Shown here piece after piece: positions 48,032 to 59,940 of a stretch of 64,000 nt of DNA (the first letter of the stretch is position 1; every line of letters starts with the position of its first letter). The stretch is from Achromobacter anxifer (lineage in GTDB: Bacteria > Pseudomonadota > Gammaproteobacteria > Burkholderiales > Burkholderiaceae_B): positions 61,273 to 125,272 of the forward strand of contig NZ_CAHLAR010000015.1 in the NCBI RefSeq assembly GCF_903652925.1, read 5' to 3'. Position numbers and translations under genes: made by a program. The notes below the pieces were generated by a model. It ran no database searches. It was not told the origin of the DNA and saw only the letters and a list, made by a program, of their open reading frames with translations.

Positions 48032-49560
48032 GCGATCTCTCCACGGTCGCGGGCCAGGTCTTCGACCTCTTCCACGAACACCTGTCCGCGATGCGGATAG
48101 TTGCGGAACATGTCCATGCTGGCGCAGGCGGGCGACAGCAGCACGGCGTCGCCGGGCTGGGCCAGCTCAGCGGCGCCGCGCACCGCGTCGCGCAGCGTTT
48201 CAGCCATGATGCATTTCACGCCGGTAGGCTCCAGCACGCGGCCGATCTCGGGACCGTCCTGGCCGATCAGCATCACGGCGCGCGCATGCTGCGCCACGCC
48301 GGGAATCAGCGGCGAGAAATCTTGGCCCTTGCCCAAGCCACCGGCGATCAGCACAACCGGCTGGCCCAGGCCTTCCAGCGCGGCCACGGTTGCACCCACG
48401 TTGGTGCCCTTGCTGTCATTGATATAGTCGACGCCGCCGATCGTGCGCACGAAGGCCGCGCGATGCGGTTCGCCGGTGTATTCGCGCAGCGCACGCAGCA
48501 TGGCGCCCCAGCCCAGGTCCAGGCAACGGGCCAGCTGCAGCGCGGCCAGTGCGTTCAAGGCATTGTGGATGCCGCGGATGCGCAGGGCGTCCACCGGCAT
48601 CAGACGGCTCATGCGGCCCTTGGCGCGCGTCGGTTCCGGCGCGTCCTTCTTGCGGCGCACCGGCGGCGCGGGCTCATCGAAATCGTTGGGTTCGCAGGCC
48701 ACGAGCCAAGCCACGCCCTGCCCCAGCTCCAGGCCCATGTCGCCGACCAGTTCCGGCACGTCGCGGCCGAAGCTGCGCACGTTCAGCGCACTCAGGGTCG
48801 CGACCATGTCGACAGTGTAAGGATCGTCGCGGTTCACAATGGCCACGCGGGCCATCTTCAGCAGGCGCGCCTTGGCCTGCGCATAGGCTTCCATGCTGCC
48901 ATGCCAGTCCAGGTGATCCTGGGTAACGTTCAGCACCACGGCCGCGTCGGCCATCAGTGTGCGCGTGGTTTCCAGCTGGAAGCTGGACAGCTCCAGCACC
49001 CAGACCTGCGGCAGCGCTTCGGCGTCCAGCGCGTCCATCAGCGCGGCCAGCGCCGCGGGGCTGATGTTGCCCGCCGCCACCACCGACAGGCCGCTGGCTT
49101 CGACCAGCTGGCGGGTCAGCGCGGTGACGGTGGTCTTGCCGTTGGTACCGGTCACGGTCAGCAAGCGCGGCCGGTACTCGCGTGTCTCGGCCAGGTCGGC
49201 CAGGGCGCGCGCAAACAATTCGATTTCGCCGACGATCTCGATGCCGCGGGCCTCGGCCTCGCGCAGCAGATCCGCGGCGGGGGGCTGCGCCGGCGCCAGG
49301 CCGGGGCTCAACACCAGTTGGCTCACGCCGTCGAGCAGCGCGGTATCAAAGGACTCGTCGCAGCCCAGGTGGTATTCCACTTCGCTCTGCGCCAGCGACT
49401 CGCGCAGCGCAGCCAGTCCGCCCGGTTCGGCGCGCGTGTCGGCCACGCGCAAGCGGGCACCCTGGCGGGCGCACCAGCGAGCGGCAGCGACACCCGTCTC
49501 GCCCAATCCGAGGATCAGGACGAGCGGCGCGTCTGCGCGGGAGGTTTCCATCGTATTCAT
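48028..49560 (-). CDS. murD: UDP-N-acetylmuramoylalanine-D-glutamate ligase
   Basis: A 510-residue Mur ligase adding D-Glu. The start [21 protein letters not shown] loop [16 protein letters not shown], and [19 protein letters not shown] are typical. It is longer than the usual 440-450 residues: an insertion around residues 275-320 ([19 protein letters not shown] region, Lys/Pro-rich) accounts for part of this. It overlaps mraY by 4 bp. Confidence 0.97.
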   Translation of the reverse strand: MNTMETSRADAPLVLILGLGETGVAAARWCARQGARLRVADTRAEPGGLAALRESLAQSEVEYHLGCDESFDTALLDGVSQLVLSPGLAPAQPPAADLLREAEARGIEIVGEIELFARALADLAETREYRPRLLTVTGTNGKTTVTALTRQLVEASGLSVVAAGNISPAALAALMDALDAEALPQVWVLELSSFQLETTRTLMADAAVVLNVTQDHLDWHGSMEAYAQAKARLLKMARVAIVNRDDPYTVDMVATLSALNVRSFGRDVPELVGDMGLELGQGVAWLVACEPNDFDEPAPPVRRKKDAPEPTRAKGRMSRLMPVDALRIRGIHNALNALAALQLARCLDLGWGAMLRALREYTGEPHRAAFVRTIGGVDYINDSKGTNVGATVAALEGLGQPVVLIAGGLGKGQDFSPLIPGVAQHARAVMLIGQDGPEIGRVLEPTGVKCIMAETLRDAVRGAAELAQPGDAVLLSPACASMDMFRNYPHRGQVFVEEVEDLARDRGEIA

Positions 49561-50726
49561 CGCAACTTCAAGGTAGAGAGGCCGATCAGCACCAGCATCA
49601 TGCTGATGATCCAGAAACGCACGACCACCTGGGTTTCTTTCCAGCCACCCACTTCAAAGTGATGATGCAACGGGGCCATGCGGAAAATGCGTCGACCTGT
49701 TCCATAACGTCGCTTCGTGTACTTGAACCAAGTCACTTGCATCATCACGGAAAGGGTCTCGACCACGAACACGCCGCCCATGATGAACAGCACGATTTCC
49801 TGGCGCACGATGACCGCGATGGTGCCCAGCGCGCCGCCCAGGGCCAACGCGCCGACGTCGCCCATGAAGACCTGCGCCGGATACGCGTTGAACCACAAAA
49901 ATGCCAGGCCGGCGCCGCCGATGGCGGCGCACAGCACCATCAATTCCGACGCGCCGGGTATGTAGGGGAACAGCAGGTACTTGGAATAGTCCACGCGGCC
50001 GACCACGTAGGCGAAGATGCCCAGCGCGCTGCCCACCATGACGGTGGGCATGATGGCCAGGCCATCCAGGCCGTCGGTCAGGTTCACGGCATTGCTGGTG
50101 CCGACGATGACCGCCCAGGTCAGCGCCACGAAACCGAGCACGCCCAGCGGATAGCTCACGCTCTTGAAGAACGGAACGATCAGGTCGGCGCGCGTCGGCA
50201 GCGGCATCGTGAAACCGCTGCCCACCCAGGCCTTGAAAAGGGGCCACAGTTCGGTGTTGGCGGGCGCGGACACCGCGAACGCCAGATACACCGCGGCCAC
50301 GATGCCGATGGTGGCCTGCCAGAAAAACTTCTGCCGCGCGGGCATGCCTTCGGGATCGCGGTAGACGACCTTGCGGTAGTCGTCCATCCAGCCGATCCAG
50401 CCAAAGCCGAAGGTCACCAGCAGCACCACCCACACGAAACGGTTGGTCCAGTCCGCCCACAGCAGGGTGCTGATGGCGATGGAAATCAGGATCAGCACGC
50501 CGCCCATGGTCGGGGTGCCGGTCTTGACCAGATGGGTTTCCGGGCCGTAGGAACGCACGGCCTGGCCGATCTTCATCTCGGTCAGTTTGCGGATCACGCG
50601 CGGGCCGGCCACCAGGCCGATCAGCAGCGCCGTCGCGCACGCCAGCACGGCGCGCAAGGTGATGTATTCGAACACGCCCAGCGCGCGCACATCGTCAGAC
50701 AGCATCCGGGCGATTTCAAGCAGCAT
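49557..50726 (-). CDS. mraY: Phospho-N-acetylmuramoyl-pentapeptide transferase
   Basis: A 389-residue polytopic enzyme that makes lipid I. The motifs [33 protein letters not shown] and the catalytic MAPLHHHFE are present. The ATG at 50726 lies inside the 3' end of the murE-murF gene (11-bp overlap) with no gap for a separate promoter. Confidence 0.98.
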   Translation of the reverse strand: MLLEIARMLSDDVRALGVFEYITLRAVLACATALLIGLVAGPRVIRKLTEMKIGQAVRSYGPETHLVKTGTPTMGGVLILISIAISTLLWADWTNRFVWVVLLVTFGFGWIGWMDDYRKVVYRDPEGMPARQKFFWQATIGIVAAVYLAFAVSAPANTELWPLFKAWVGSGFTMPLPTRADLIVPFFKSVSYPLGVLGFVALTWAVIVGTSNAVNLTDGLDGLAIMPTVMVGSALGIFAYVVGRVDYSKYLLFPYIPGASELMVLCAAIGGAGLAFLWFNAYPAQVFMGDVGALALGGALGTIAVIVRQEIVLFIMGGVFVVETLSVMMQVTWFKYTKRRYGTGRRIFRMAPLHHHFEVGGWKETQVVVRFWIISMMLVLIGLSTLKLR

Positions 50727-53571
50727 GCTGCTCTCCCTGCCCCTTGGCTGCCGATTCTTCATTCACAGAAAAAGCCGTCACTACCCGCTCCATGCGCATA
50801 AAGCGCGATCCCTTTATCAATACGCAGGACGGGCGCAAGCCGCGCAACGCGGCAACGACTTCGTCTACCGATGCGCAGGCGTGCGCCCCCATGCCGAATG
50901 CGGCCGCGGCCGCCCGGCTGGCTTCGCCTAGCGTGATGAGCGCGTCGAGCCCATGCTCGCGCGCGTAATTGCCCACCTCGACATGCATGGCGGGGCCGTT
51001 GTCCCCGACCTCGCCCATGTCGCCCAGCACCAGGACGCGCTTGCCGGCCATGCGGGCCAGCACGTCCACAGCCACGCGAACCGAGTCGGGGTTGGCATTG
51101 TAGGTGTCATCGATGAGCAACGTTCCGCCACTCATTCTCTTATGCTGCATGCGGCCCGCGACCGGGCTGAAACCGGCCAAGGCGCGCACCGCGGCGTCCA
51201 GCGGCGCCCCCGCGGCAATCGCGCTGGCGATGGCCGCCAGGGCGTTGCGCAGGTTATGCAGGCCAGGCACCGGCAACGCCAGGTCGGCGACGCCGACGGG
51301 CGTCACCACGCGGCAACGCGTGGCGTCCACATCCGCAATGATCTGTTCGGCATACACGTCCAGGCCCGGCTGCAGGCCAAAGCGCAGCACGCGGCGCGGC
51401 TCGGCCAGAGCATCCCAGATGGCCGCATACGGTTCGTCGCCGGGATAGACCGCGATGCCATCGTCGGGCAGCGCGGCGATCGCCGCGCCGTTTTCATGCG
51501 CCACCGCTTCCACGCTGTGCATGAATTCCTGGTGTTCGCGCTGGGCGTTGGTCACCAGCGCCACCGTCGGCGCCGCAATGGCGGCCAGCTGCGCGATCTC
51601 GCCGGGATGGTTCATGCCCAGTTCGAAAACAGCCGCGCGATGTTCCGGCCGCAGGCGCAGCAAGGTCAGCGGCACGCCGATGTCGTTGTTCAGGTTGCCG
51701 GCGGTCGCCAGACGGCTCGCCTCGCCCTGCCACTCGGCCAGCATGGCCGAGATCATTTCCTTGGTCGTGGTCTTGCCGTTGCTGCCGGTCACCGCCACCA
51801 CGGGCAGCGTGAACCGCGCGCGCCAGGCGGCGCCGATGCGCATCAGCGCGACGCGGGTGTCGCCCAGCACCAGCTGCGGCAGCTTGGCGCCGGGCACGGC
51901 GTGCGCCACGACGGCCGCGCACGCGCCACGCGCCTCGGCCTGGTCCAGATAGTTGTGCGCATCGAAGTTATCGCCCACCAACGCCACGAACAATTCGCCC
52001 TGGCCGATGCGGCGGGTGTCGGTGGACACGCCCTTGACCAGCGGCAGCAGCAGCGCCAGCCGCGCCCATTCACGGTCATCGAAGGGCAGCTTCTCGCCCC
52101 CGATGTCCTGATAGGTTTCGTGCCCCTTGCCGGCCAGCAGCACCACGTCGTCGGGCGAAGCCGCCCAGATGGTCTGCATGATGGCGCGCGCGCGGTCCAC
52201 CATGACGTCGGGGTGCACGGTTTCGGGAATGCCCGTCAGGATCTGTTCGACAATGGCTTCGGGGGACTCGGTGCGCGGGTTGTCGCTGGACACGACCACG
52301 TGGTCGGCCAGGTCCGCGGCGATGCGGCCCATCACCGGACGCTTGCCCGGATCGCGCTCGCCGCCGCAGCCAAACAGGCAGACCAGGCGGCCCGACCGCG
52401 CGGTCGCAACGGCGCGCAGGGCGGACAGCGCCCGCGACAGCGCGTCGGGAGTATGCGCATAGTCGACCACCACCAGCGGACCGCGGCCGGTTCCGGCCTG
52501 GGTGCTGTGCGCCACCGGCTCGACCGTCTGCAGGCGGCCGTCCACGGGATCCGTGGCGGCCAGCTCGCGCGCGATCTGCGCAAACGGCAGGCCCAGCTGA
52601 TACAGCACGCCTGCCACCAGCAGCAGGTTCGACACGTTGTGCGCGCCCAGCAGGCGGGTCACGATCTGGGCCTCGCCATGCGGCGACACCAGCGTGAAGA
52701 TCTGGCCCTGGGCCGTCGCCTGGAGATCGCGCGCGCGCATGCCGGCGGGAATCTCCGGCGCTTCGTCCAGGCTGTAGCCCATCGCCATGCCGGCGGGCAG
52801 ATCGGCGATCAGGCGGCGCCCGGCTTCGTCGTCCGCATTGATCACGGCGGCGGTCAGGCCCGGCCAGCGGAACAGGCGCGCCTTGGCGGCTTCGTACCGC
52901 TCCATCGTGCCGTGGTAGTCGAGGTGGTCGCGCGTCAGATTGGTGAAGGCGGCCAGCGCGACGCGCACGCCGTCCATCCGGCCCTGTTCGATGCCGATGG
53001 AAGAGGCTTCCATGGCCACGGCCTTGGCGCCGGCGTCGCGCATCGCGGCCAGCGTGCGGTGCACGGTCAGCACGTCGGGCGTGGTCAGGTCACCGCCCAG
53101 CGTGCGGCCGTCGGGCAGTACGGCGCCCAGCGTGCCGATGGTGCCGCAGGGCTTGTCATTGCGGCTCAGCGCATGGGCGATCCATTGCACCGACGAAGTC
53201 TTGCCGTTGGTGCCCGTCACCGCCACGACCGCCAGCGCGGCCGACGGCCGGCCGTACCAGGTGTCGGCCAGCTCGCCCAACAGGGCGCGCAGGCCGGTCA
53301 CCGGCAGCATCGGGGCCTGGTCCGCCGCAGCCTGCACGGCATCGCTTGCGGGCGCTTCGAACAGCACCGCGCTGGCGCCCAGCGCCAGCGCCTTCTCTAT
53401 ATAGAGGCGTCCGTCGCTGGACAGCCCCGGGCAGGCGACGAACACGTCGCCCGGCTCGATATCGCGGGAGTCCAGCTTGAGGTGCGCGGTCAACGACACG
53501 CGCGAATGCAACCACGCCACGGTTTCGGCAACCGTGGCGACAGGGTTGGAGAGGAAGCCTTTGGCGCTCAT
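50716..53571 (-). CDS. murE-murF: Fused MurE-MurF ligase
   Basis: One unbroken 951-residue frame carries two Mur ligases. Residues 1 to about 508 are MurE, which adds meso-diaminopimelate: [22 protein letters not shown] loop [23 protein letters not shown], the carbamylated-Lys region [13 protein letters not shown], and the DAP-specificity motif [11 protein letters not shown]. Residues from about 510 are MurF, which adds D-Ala-D-Ala: STDTRR at 516-521, [27 protein letters not shown] and [11 protein letters not shown]. The junction is tight; MurF lacks roughly its usual first 15-20 residues. The same fusion is known in Bordetella. It overlaps ftsI by 4 bp and mraY by 11 bp. Confidence 0.97.
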   Translation of the reverse strand: MSAKGFLSNPVATVAETVAWLHSRVSLTAHLKLDSRDIEPGDVFVACPGLSSDGRLYIEKALALGASAVLFEAPASDAVQAAADQAPMLPVTGLRALLGELADTWYGRPSAALAVVAVTGTNGKTSSVQWIAHALSRNDKPCGTIGTLGAVLPDGRTLGGDLTTPDVLTVHRTLAAMRDAGAKAVAMEASSIGIEQGRMDGVRVALAAFTNLTRDHLDYHGTMERYEAAKARLFRWPGLTAAVINADDEAGRRLIADLPAGMAMGYSLDEAPEIPAGMRARDLQATAQGQIFTLVSPHGEAQIVTRLLGAHNVSNLLLVAGVLYQLGLPFAQIARELAATDPVDGRLQTVEPVAHSTQAGTGRGPLVVVDYAHTPDALSRALSALRAVATARSGRLVCLFGCGGERDPGKRPVMGRIAADLADHVVVSSDNPRTESPEAIVEQILTGIPETVHPDVMVDRARAIMQTIWAASPDDVVLLAGKGHETYQDIGGEKLPFDDREWARLALLLPLVKGVSTDTRRIGQGELFVALVGDNFDAHNYLDQAEARGACAAVVAHAVPGAKLPQLVLGDTRVALMRIGAAWRARFTLPVVAVTGSNGKTTTKEMISAMLAEWQGEASRLATAGNLNNDIGVPLTLLRLRPEHRAAVFELGMNHPGEIAQLAAIAAPTVALVTNAQREHQEFMHSVEAVAHENGAAIAALPDDGIAVYPGDEPYAAIWDALAEPRRVLRFGLQPGLDVYAEQIIADVDATRCRVVTPVGVADLALPVPGLHNLRNALAAIASAIAAGAPLDAAVRALAGFSPVAGRMQHKRMSGGTLLIDDTYNANPDSVRVAVDVLARMAGKRVLVLGDMGEVGDNGPAMHVEVGNYAREHGLDALITLGEASRAAAAAFGMGAHACASVDEVVAALRGLRPSCVLIKGSRFMRMERVVTAFSVNEESAAKGQGEQHAA

Positions 53572-55298
53572 CTGCCTGGCTCCTTGAGACCAGCAACAAT
53601 TGTGGATTCGAAGGGCGCGTCCGGACGCACCCCCATCAGCCGCAGGCTCCCCCCCACGATCTGGGAGAACACGGGCGCGGCAATGGCGCCGCCGTAATAA
53701 CCGCCGACCGTCGGTTCGTCGATGGACACGGCCACCACGATCTTGGGATCCGAGACCGGAGCAAAACCCACGTACGAACTGCGATAGCGCTGCGTGCTGT
53801 ACTTGCCGTCGACGATCTTGCGCGCCGTGCCGCTCTTGCCGGCCACGCGGTAGCCCTGCACCTGTGCGGCCTTGGTGCCTTCGGGGCCAGCGGCGGCCTC
53901 AAGCATGCCGCGCACCATTTCGGTGGTCTTGGGCGTGTAGATCTTGACGCTGGTCGGATCGCTGTCGCGCTTGACCAGGGTCAGCGACACCATGTCGCCG
54001 TTGCGGGCGAAGACGGTATAGGCGCGCGCCACCTGCAACAGCGACACCGACAGGCCGTAGCCGTAGGCCATGGTGGCCTTTTCGATCAGGCGCCAGCGGT
54101 CCCAGGGGCGCAGGCGGCCGGGCGCCGCACCGGGAAATCCCACCTGAGGCGCCTGGCCCAGGCCCAGTTCCGTGAAGCGATCCCACATTTCGCGGGATTC
54201 GAGCTTCTCGGAGATCATCGTCATGCCGATGTTGCTGGACTTGCGCAGCACGCCGGCCACGTCCAGTGTGCCGTTGCGGCTCACGTCGCTGATCGTGCTG
54301 CCCTGGTACTGAAAGCGGCCGTTGCCGGTTTCGAACAGGGTCTTGGTGGTGATGCGGCCCAGGTCCAGCGCCAGCGCGGCGGTAAACGGCTTCATGATCG
54401 AGCCGGGCTCGAAGGTGTCGGTGATGGCCTGGTTGCGCAGCTTGGAGCCGTGGAAGGTCTCGCGCTTGTTCGGGTCGAAGGTCGGCACGTTGGCCAGGGC
54501 CAGGATTTCGCCGGTATGCACGTCCACGACCACGGCCGTGGCGCCCTTGGCCTGGTGCTTGTCCATGGCGTCCTTCAGGGCCTTGAACACCAGGTACTGC
54601 AGGCGCGTGTCGATCGACAGGCGCAGGTCGCGGCCGTCCACCGGCAAGGTCACGGCCTGCACGTCTTCGATCACGCGGCCCAGCCGGTCTTTGATGACGC
54701 GGCGGCTGCCCGGACGGCCGGACAGCTGCTGGTTGAACGTCAGTTCGACGCCCTCCTGCCCCTGGTCCTCGACGCTGTTGAAGCCCACCACGTGGGCCAT
54801 CACGTCGCCGTCCGGATAATAGCGGCGGGTCTCGGGCTGTTGATGCACGCCCGGCATGCCCAATTGCTTGATCTTGTCGGCCACGTCCATGGAGACCTGG
54901 CGCTTCAGGTAGACAAAGTTCTTGTCTTCGTCGACGAGGCGGTGGCGCAGGTCGGCCACGGGCGTTTCGAGCAACTTGGCCAGCGTGTCCAGCTGGGCCG
55001 GCGTGGCCTGCTTGGCGTCCTCCGGAATCGCCCAGATGGCGCGCGCCGGCACGCTGGAGGCCAGCACCGCGCCGTTGCGGTCCATGATCTTGCCGCGCGT
55101 GGCGGCCAGGGTCAGCGTGCGCTCATAGCGCCGCTCGCCCTGCTGCTGCAGGAATTCGGTGGACAGCCCCTGCAGGAACAGCGCGCGGCCGGCCAGCACG
55201 GCAAACCCGCCGAACAGCAGGATCAGCACCAGGCGCGCGCGCCACGTGGGCAATTGCCCGCGCAGCACGGGGTTGTCGAAGAAGGGAACCCGCTTCAT
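53568..55298 (-). CDS. ftsI: Septal transpeptidase FtsI (PBP3)
   Basis: A 576-residue class B penicillin-binding protein. A membrane helix at about 22-44 is followed by a pedestal domain (RGKIMDRNGAVLASSVPA) and the transpeptidase domain with active-site SIMK (EPGSIMKPF), SSN (LRKSSNIGM) and KSGT (VAGKSGTARK). It crosslinks septal peptidoglycan made by FtsW. Overlaps ftsL by 4 bp and the fused mur gene by 4 bp. Confidence 0.97.
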   Translation of the reverse strand: MKRVPFFDNPVLRGQLPTWRARLVLILLFGGFAVLAGRALFLQGLSTEFLQQQGERRYERTLTLAATRGKIMDRNGAVLASSVPARAIWAIPEDAKQATPAQLDTLAKLLETPVADLRHRLVDEDKNFVYLKRQVSMDVADKIKQLGMPGVHQQPETRRYYPDGDVMAHVVGFNSVEDQGQEGVELTFNQQLSGRPGSRRVIKDRLGRVIEDVQAVTLPVDGRDLRLSIDTRLQYLVFKALKDAMDKHQAKGATAVVVDVHTGEILALANVPTFDPNKRETFHGSKLRNQAITDTFEPGSIMKPFTAALALDLGRITTKTLFETGNGRFQYQGSTISDVSRNGTLDVAGVLRKSSNIGMTMISEKLESREMWDRFTELGLGQAPQVGFPGAAPGRLRPWDRWRLIEKATMAYGYGLSVSLLQVARAYTVFARNGDMVSLTLVKRDSDPTSVKIYTPKTTEMVRGMLEAAAGPEGTKAAQVQGYRVAGKSGTARKIVDGKYSTQRYRSSYVGFAPVSDPKIVVAVSIDEPTVGGYYGGAIAAPVFSQIVGGSLRLMGVRPDAPFESTIVAGLKEPGR

Positions 55299-55585
55299 TG
55301 CGCACCTCCGCTGGCGGAGACAGGCGGCTGGTTCAAATACAGCGTGCGGTCCGGAACGATGGAAATCATCTTCAGGCCGTCACGCGCAATAGCATCCACC
55401 CGCGCATTGCGGGCGAGTTCGGCGCGATCCAGCTGCAGGCGCCGCCAGCTGGTTTCGAGGTCGCGCGCGTGCGCCTGATCGCGGCCCAGCTCGATGAAGA
55501 GCTGGCGCGACTGATACCGGCTGGTGACCAGGGAAATGGCCGACAGCATCAGCAAAGCCGCAACGATCAGGTTGACGCGACCCAT
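55295..55585 (-). CDS. ftsL: Cell division protein FtsL
   Basis: A 96-residue bitopic protein with an N-terminal membrane helix (about 4-22) and a periplasmic leucine-zipper-like coil (SRQLFIELGRDQAHARDLET...WRRLQLDRAELARNARVD). Partner of FtsQ and FtsB. Its start overlaps the rsmH stop by one base. Confidence 0.93.
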   Translation of the reverse strand: MGRVNLIVAALLMLSAISLVTSRYQSRQLFIELGRDQAHARDLETSWRRLQLDRAELARNARVDAIARDGLKMISIVPDRTLYLNQPPVSASGGAQ

Positions 55586-56679
55586 TAGCGGCGCCCTCCC
55601 TTGCCGCGGCGCGGCGGGGGGGCCAGGTCGCTGCCCGGCAGCGAGCCGATCTTCACGAACGCGAAACCGCCCTCGGCGGGCAGCGGCGTTTCGGTGCGTT
55701 CGGCGACGCGCAGGACGGCGGAACGGGCGCGGGCGTTGGCCGAGACTTCATCGTCTTCGGCCAGCACGCGCCCGAGGGAGCGCAGGACCGGCTGGGGCAT
55801 TTCGCTTTCGCGCAGGGGCAGGCGTGCATGCGCGGCAGCCGGACGAGCCGCCGCCGCGATGCATTGCTTGACCATGCGGTCTTCAAGCGAATGAAAGCTG
55901 ATCACCGCCAACCTCCCTCCCGGGGCGAGCAGGTCTAGAGCTGACGCGAGGGTGCGCGCGAGTTCTTCGAGTTCCCGATTGATGTAAATCCGTAGAGCTT
56001 GAAAGGTGCGTGTGGCCGGATGCTGCCCCTTTTCGCGCGTGCGGACGGCGCTGGCGACGCACTCGGCAAGTTCGAGCGTGGTGCGCAGCGGCCTTGTTGC
56101 GCGGCGAGCAGCAATCGCCTTTGCAACCTGAAAAGCAAACCGTTCTTCGCCATAATCCGCTATGACCTCCCGCATCTCATCCACACTGGCTTGCGCCAGC
56201 CAATCCGCCACCGTGGGACCACGAGTGGTGTCCATCCGCATGTCGAGCGGGCCGTCTCGCATGAACGAGAAACCGCGCTCGGCATCGTCGATCTGAGGCG
56301 AGGAAACGCCCAGATCCAGCATCACGCCATCGACCTTGCCGATGCCGAGCTGCTCCAACTCTTCGGCCATGGTGGCAAAGCCGCCATGCACCACGGTGAC
56401 CCTCGGGTCCGCTGCCGCCAGTTGCCTGGCTACGGCGATCGCCTCCGGATCCTTATCGAACACCACCAGCCGCGCCGCCTTGCCCAAGCGGCCAAGCAGT
56501 TCGCGGCTGTGCCCGCCACGTCCGAAGGTGCCGTCGACGAAGACGCCGCCTTCCGCTCGCGTAGCCGTAGCCGGCCCGGCCTGCTGATGCGACCGTGTCG
56601 CGCCCTTGCCGCCGAAGTCGGGCAGCAATAACGCGTCCACCGTCGGCTCCAGCAGTACGGGCCGATGTTCGAATTCCAT
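55585..56679 (-). CDS. rsmH: 16S rRNA m4C1402 N4-methyltransferase
   Basis: A 364-residue SAM enzyme methylating C1402 in the ribosomal P site. The start [16 protein letters not shown], the SAM loop [36 protein letters not shown] and [14 protein letters not shown] are diagnostic. An unusual Gly/Ala/Thr-rich insert of about 20 residues (near 23-48) precedes the SAM loop, so it is longer than the usual 310-320 residues. It is 7 bp behind mraZ. Confidence 0.96.
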   Translation of the reverse strand: MEFEHRPVLLEPTVDALLLPDFGGKGATRSHQQAGPATATRAEGGVFVDGTFGRGGHSRELLGRLGKAARLVVFDKDPEAIAVARQLAAADPRVTVVHGGFATMAEELEQLGIGKVDGVMLDLGVSSPQIDDAERGFSFMRDGPLDMRMDTTRGPTVADWLAQASVDEMREVIADYGEERFAFQVAKAIAARRATRPLRTTLELAECVASAVRTREKGQHPATRTFQALRIYINRELEELARTLASALDLLAPGGRLAVISFHSLEDRMVKQCIAAAARPAAAHARLPLRESEMPQPVLRSLGRVLAEDDEVSANARARSAVLRVAERTETPLPAEGGFAFVKIGSLPGSDLAPPPRRGKGGRR

Positions 56680-56686
56680 AACTTTT

Positions 56687-57115
56687 TCAGAACGAAAACT
56701 GATTCAACACATCCGGCATACCCTTGGCCAGGTCCTCAGCCTCGCGGCTGGCCAGAGTAGCGGCGTCCCACAGCTCGAAGTGCGCGCCCAGACCGAGCAG
56801 CATCACATCGCGCGTCATACCGGAAGCGTTGCGCAGTTCAGGAGCGATCAGGACCCGGCCGGAGCCGTCCAGTTCCACGTCCTGAGCGTTGCCCAGCAAC
56901 AGCCGCTGCAACGCGCGCGCCGTCATGGGAAAGGCGGCAATCTGCTCGCGCTTCTTTTCCCACTCCGGCCGCGGGTAGACCAGCAAGCAGCCGTCAGGGT
57001 GGCGAGTCAGGGTCAGCCGGCCATCGGCCTGCGACATGAGCGCGTCACGGTGCCGGGTCGGAATCGAGATCCGTCCCTTGGCATCCAGCGTGAGTGCGCT
57101 GCTTCCCTGAAACAC
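56687..57115 (-). CDS. mraZ: Transcriptional regulator MraZ
   Basis: A 142-residue AbrB-like DNA-binding protein with two MraZ repeats ([20 protein letters not shown] and [19 protein letters not shown]). It represses the division cluster in E. coli by binding repeats in front of its own gene. I start it at the GTG at 57115, giving MFQGSSAL like its relatives, with GGGG nine bases before; GTG codons at 57118 and 57139 are in frame, but the last one lies inside the operator decamers. First gene of the dcw cluster. Confidence 0.94.
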   Translation of the reverse strand: MFQGSSALTLDAKGRISIPTRHRDALMSQADGRLTLTRHPDGCLLVYPRPEWEKKREQIAAFPMTARALQRLLLGNAQDVELDGSGRVLIAPELRNASGMTRDVMLLGLGAHFELWDAATLASREAEDLAKGMPDVLNQFSF

Positions 57116-57120
57116 CACTT

Positions 57121-57160
57121 TTACCCCACTTAATTGCACAATTTCCTACTATTTCCCACT
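57121..57160 (-). promoter_or_regulatory. MraZ operator, four decamers
   Basis: Read on the minus strand, four 10-bp units follow one another: AGTGGGAAAT, AGTAGGAAAT, the degenerate TGTGCAATTA, and AGTGGGGTAA. The TGGG-type core every 10 bp is the known MraZ box. The upstream unit overlaps the -10 at 57158-57163. Confidence 0.85.
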
Positions 57161-57186
57161 CTACGGTATGGGATCAGGGCGGTCAA
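57158..57186 (-). promoter_or_regulatory. Promoter of the dcw cluster
   Basis: Minus strand: TTGACC (57186-57181), 17 bp, TAGAGT (57163-57158). The -10 overlaps the first MraZ box, consistent with repression by MraZ. Confidence 0.65.
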
Positions 57187-57243
57187 GCGCGTGGTTGCAA
57201 TTTTTTCAATCACAACAAGGACTTAGATCAATATGTAAAACCG

Positions 57244-57277
57244 CAAAAAGAAAAACCTCCCAATAAATCAGGAGGTT
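57244..57277 (-). terminator. Terminator upstream of the dcw cluster
   Basis: On the minus strand the stem AACCTCC/GGAGGTT with a 10-base loop is followed by TTTTTCTTTTT. It lies between rnpB and mraZ, so it ends rnpB transcription and insulates the division genes. Confidence 0.8.
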
Positions 57278-57424
57278 GCGGCACTATCTAAAAGTCCTTC
57301 TTCAGAAGTGGCGGCTAACGATGGCTTTGCATTGTTTTACGATCGGCTCATGGCTCGAGTTGGCGAGGCTTCCCGCCGAACCCGGCGCTTCGGGCAATCG
57401 AAAAAATGGCGCGCCCCGGTCAGC

Positions 57425-57453
57425 GCGATGCCGGACTCGCGTCCAGGCATCGC
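57425..57453 (-). other. Hairpin just behind RNase P RNA
   Basis: GCGATGCC...GGCATCGC with an inner GGAC/GTCC stem starts 19 bases past the rnpB end. No T-run follows directly. It may be a processing or stability element at the RNA 3' side. Confidence 0.45.
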
Positions 57454-57471
57454 TCTCTTTGAGAATGAGTT

Positions 57472-57876
57472 GCAAGACGGGTCTATAGGCCGGATTCTGT
57501 ACACCAGGTTTCCCTGGCGGACGATCATTCCTCTACGCGGATCATTGCTGAGCCGCTCTAGCCATCTACCCGCATGCTTGGACGGGCCGCCCTACGCGGT
57601 CCGAAGACCGCACGCATGCCTATTTGATGTTGCTCCGGATAGAGGTTGCCGCGTTTCACCCTGCGATGCCGCCGCCCGTTGCCGGACGGCGCGATACGGA
57701 GATGGCCGTATCGGTGCGCGCCAAGCGCGCCCGCCCCGCAGACTCGTCTCTGTGGCCCTATTCCTCAACCGCGCCCAAGGACGCGGCCGGACGGCCGTTA
57801 GCCGTTACCCTGCCCTGTGGAGTCCGGACCTTCCTCGATGGATTCGCACCCACCGCGATCGTCCGACCCGTCTTGC
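57472..57876 (-). ncRNA. rnpB: RNase P RNA (class A)
   Basis: About 405 bases on the minus strand. The ends pair perfectly: GCAAGACGGGTC at the 5' end with GACCCGTCTTGC at the 3' end (helix P1). The conserved core is clear, with GAGGAAGGTCCGGACTCC near the 5' side, ACAGGGCAGGGTAACGGCTA, the GGGTGAAACG region and ACAGAATCCGGCCTATAG near the 3' end. This is the catalytic RNA that trims tRNA precursors. It sits between uup and mraZ. Frames through this region are not genes. Confidence 0.95.
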
Positions 57877-57883
57877 GGTCCGT

Positions 57884-57889
57884 ATTCTA
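57884..57889 (-). promoter_or_regulatory. -10 element of rnpB
   Basis: TAGAAT on the minus strand lies exactly 7 bases before the paired 5' end of the RNA. No good -35 is seen at the expected spacing. Confidence 0.5.
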
Positions 57890-58009
57890 TTACACACGGC
57901 GGCTCCGTCCCCCAGACGGCCTCCAGCCCCCCGCTGCTCAAACGACGTCACGGGGTTCCTGCGACAATACGGCTTGATTCGCTCAGACGCCGCAGACAAT
58001 ACCCATCAC

Positions 58010-59836
<1,827 letters not shown>

Positions 59837-59845
59837 TCAGGCTGT

Positions 59846-59863
59846 CTCTATATACATATAGAG
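59846..59863 (+). other. AT-rich inverted repeat behind uup
   Basis: CTCTATAT, AC, ATATAGAG: a perfect 8-bp inverted repeat 10 bp past the uup stop and just before the main terminator. Confidence 0.5.
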
Positions 59864-59870
59864 GCGCATG

Positions 59871-59902
59871 AAAAATGCCCCCGGAATCGGGGGCATTTTT
59901 TT
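59871..59902. terminator. Bidirectional terminator between uup and pyrC
   Basis: AAAAATGCCCCCG, GAAT, CGGGGGCATTTTTTT: a strong stem with A and T runs on both sides, shared by the convergent uup and pyrC genes. Confidence 0.92.
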
Positions 59903-59940
59903 GTCGCGCGGCATTGGCCGCCGCGCCTTGCGGCGGCCGT

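Noticed and set aside
50953-53697. 914-codon plus-strand frame opposite murE-murF
   Set aside because: Shadow of the fused ligase gene; starts and ends carry no signals.
57308-58009. N-terminal extension of the uup frame
   Set aside because: The open frame runs through the RNase P RNA gene. The family N-terminus begins at 58010.
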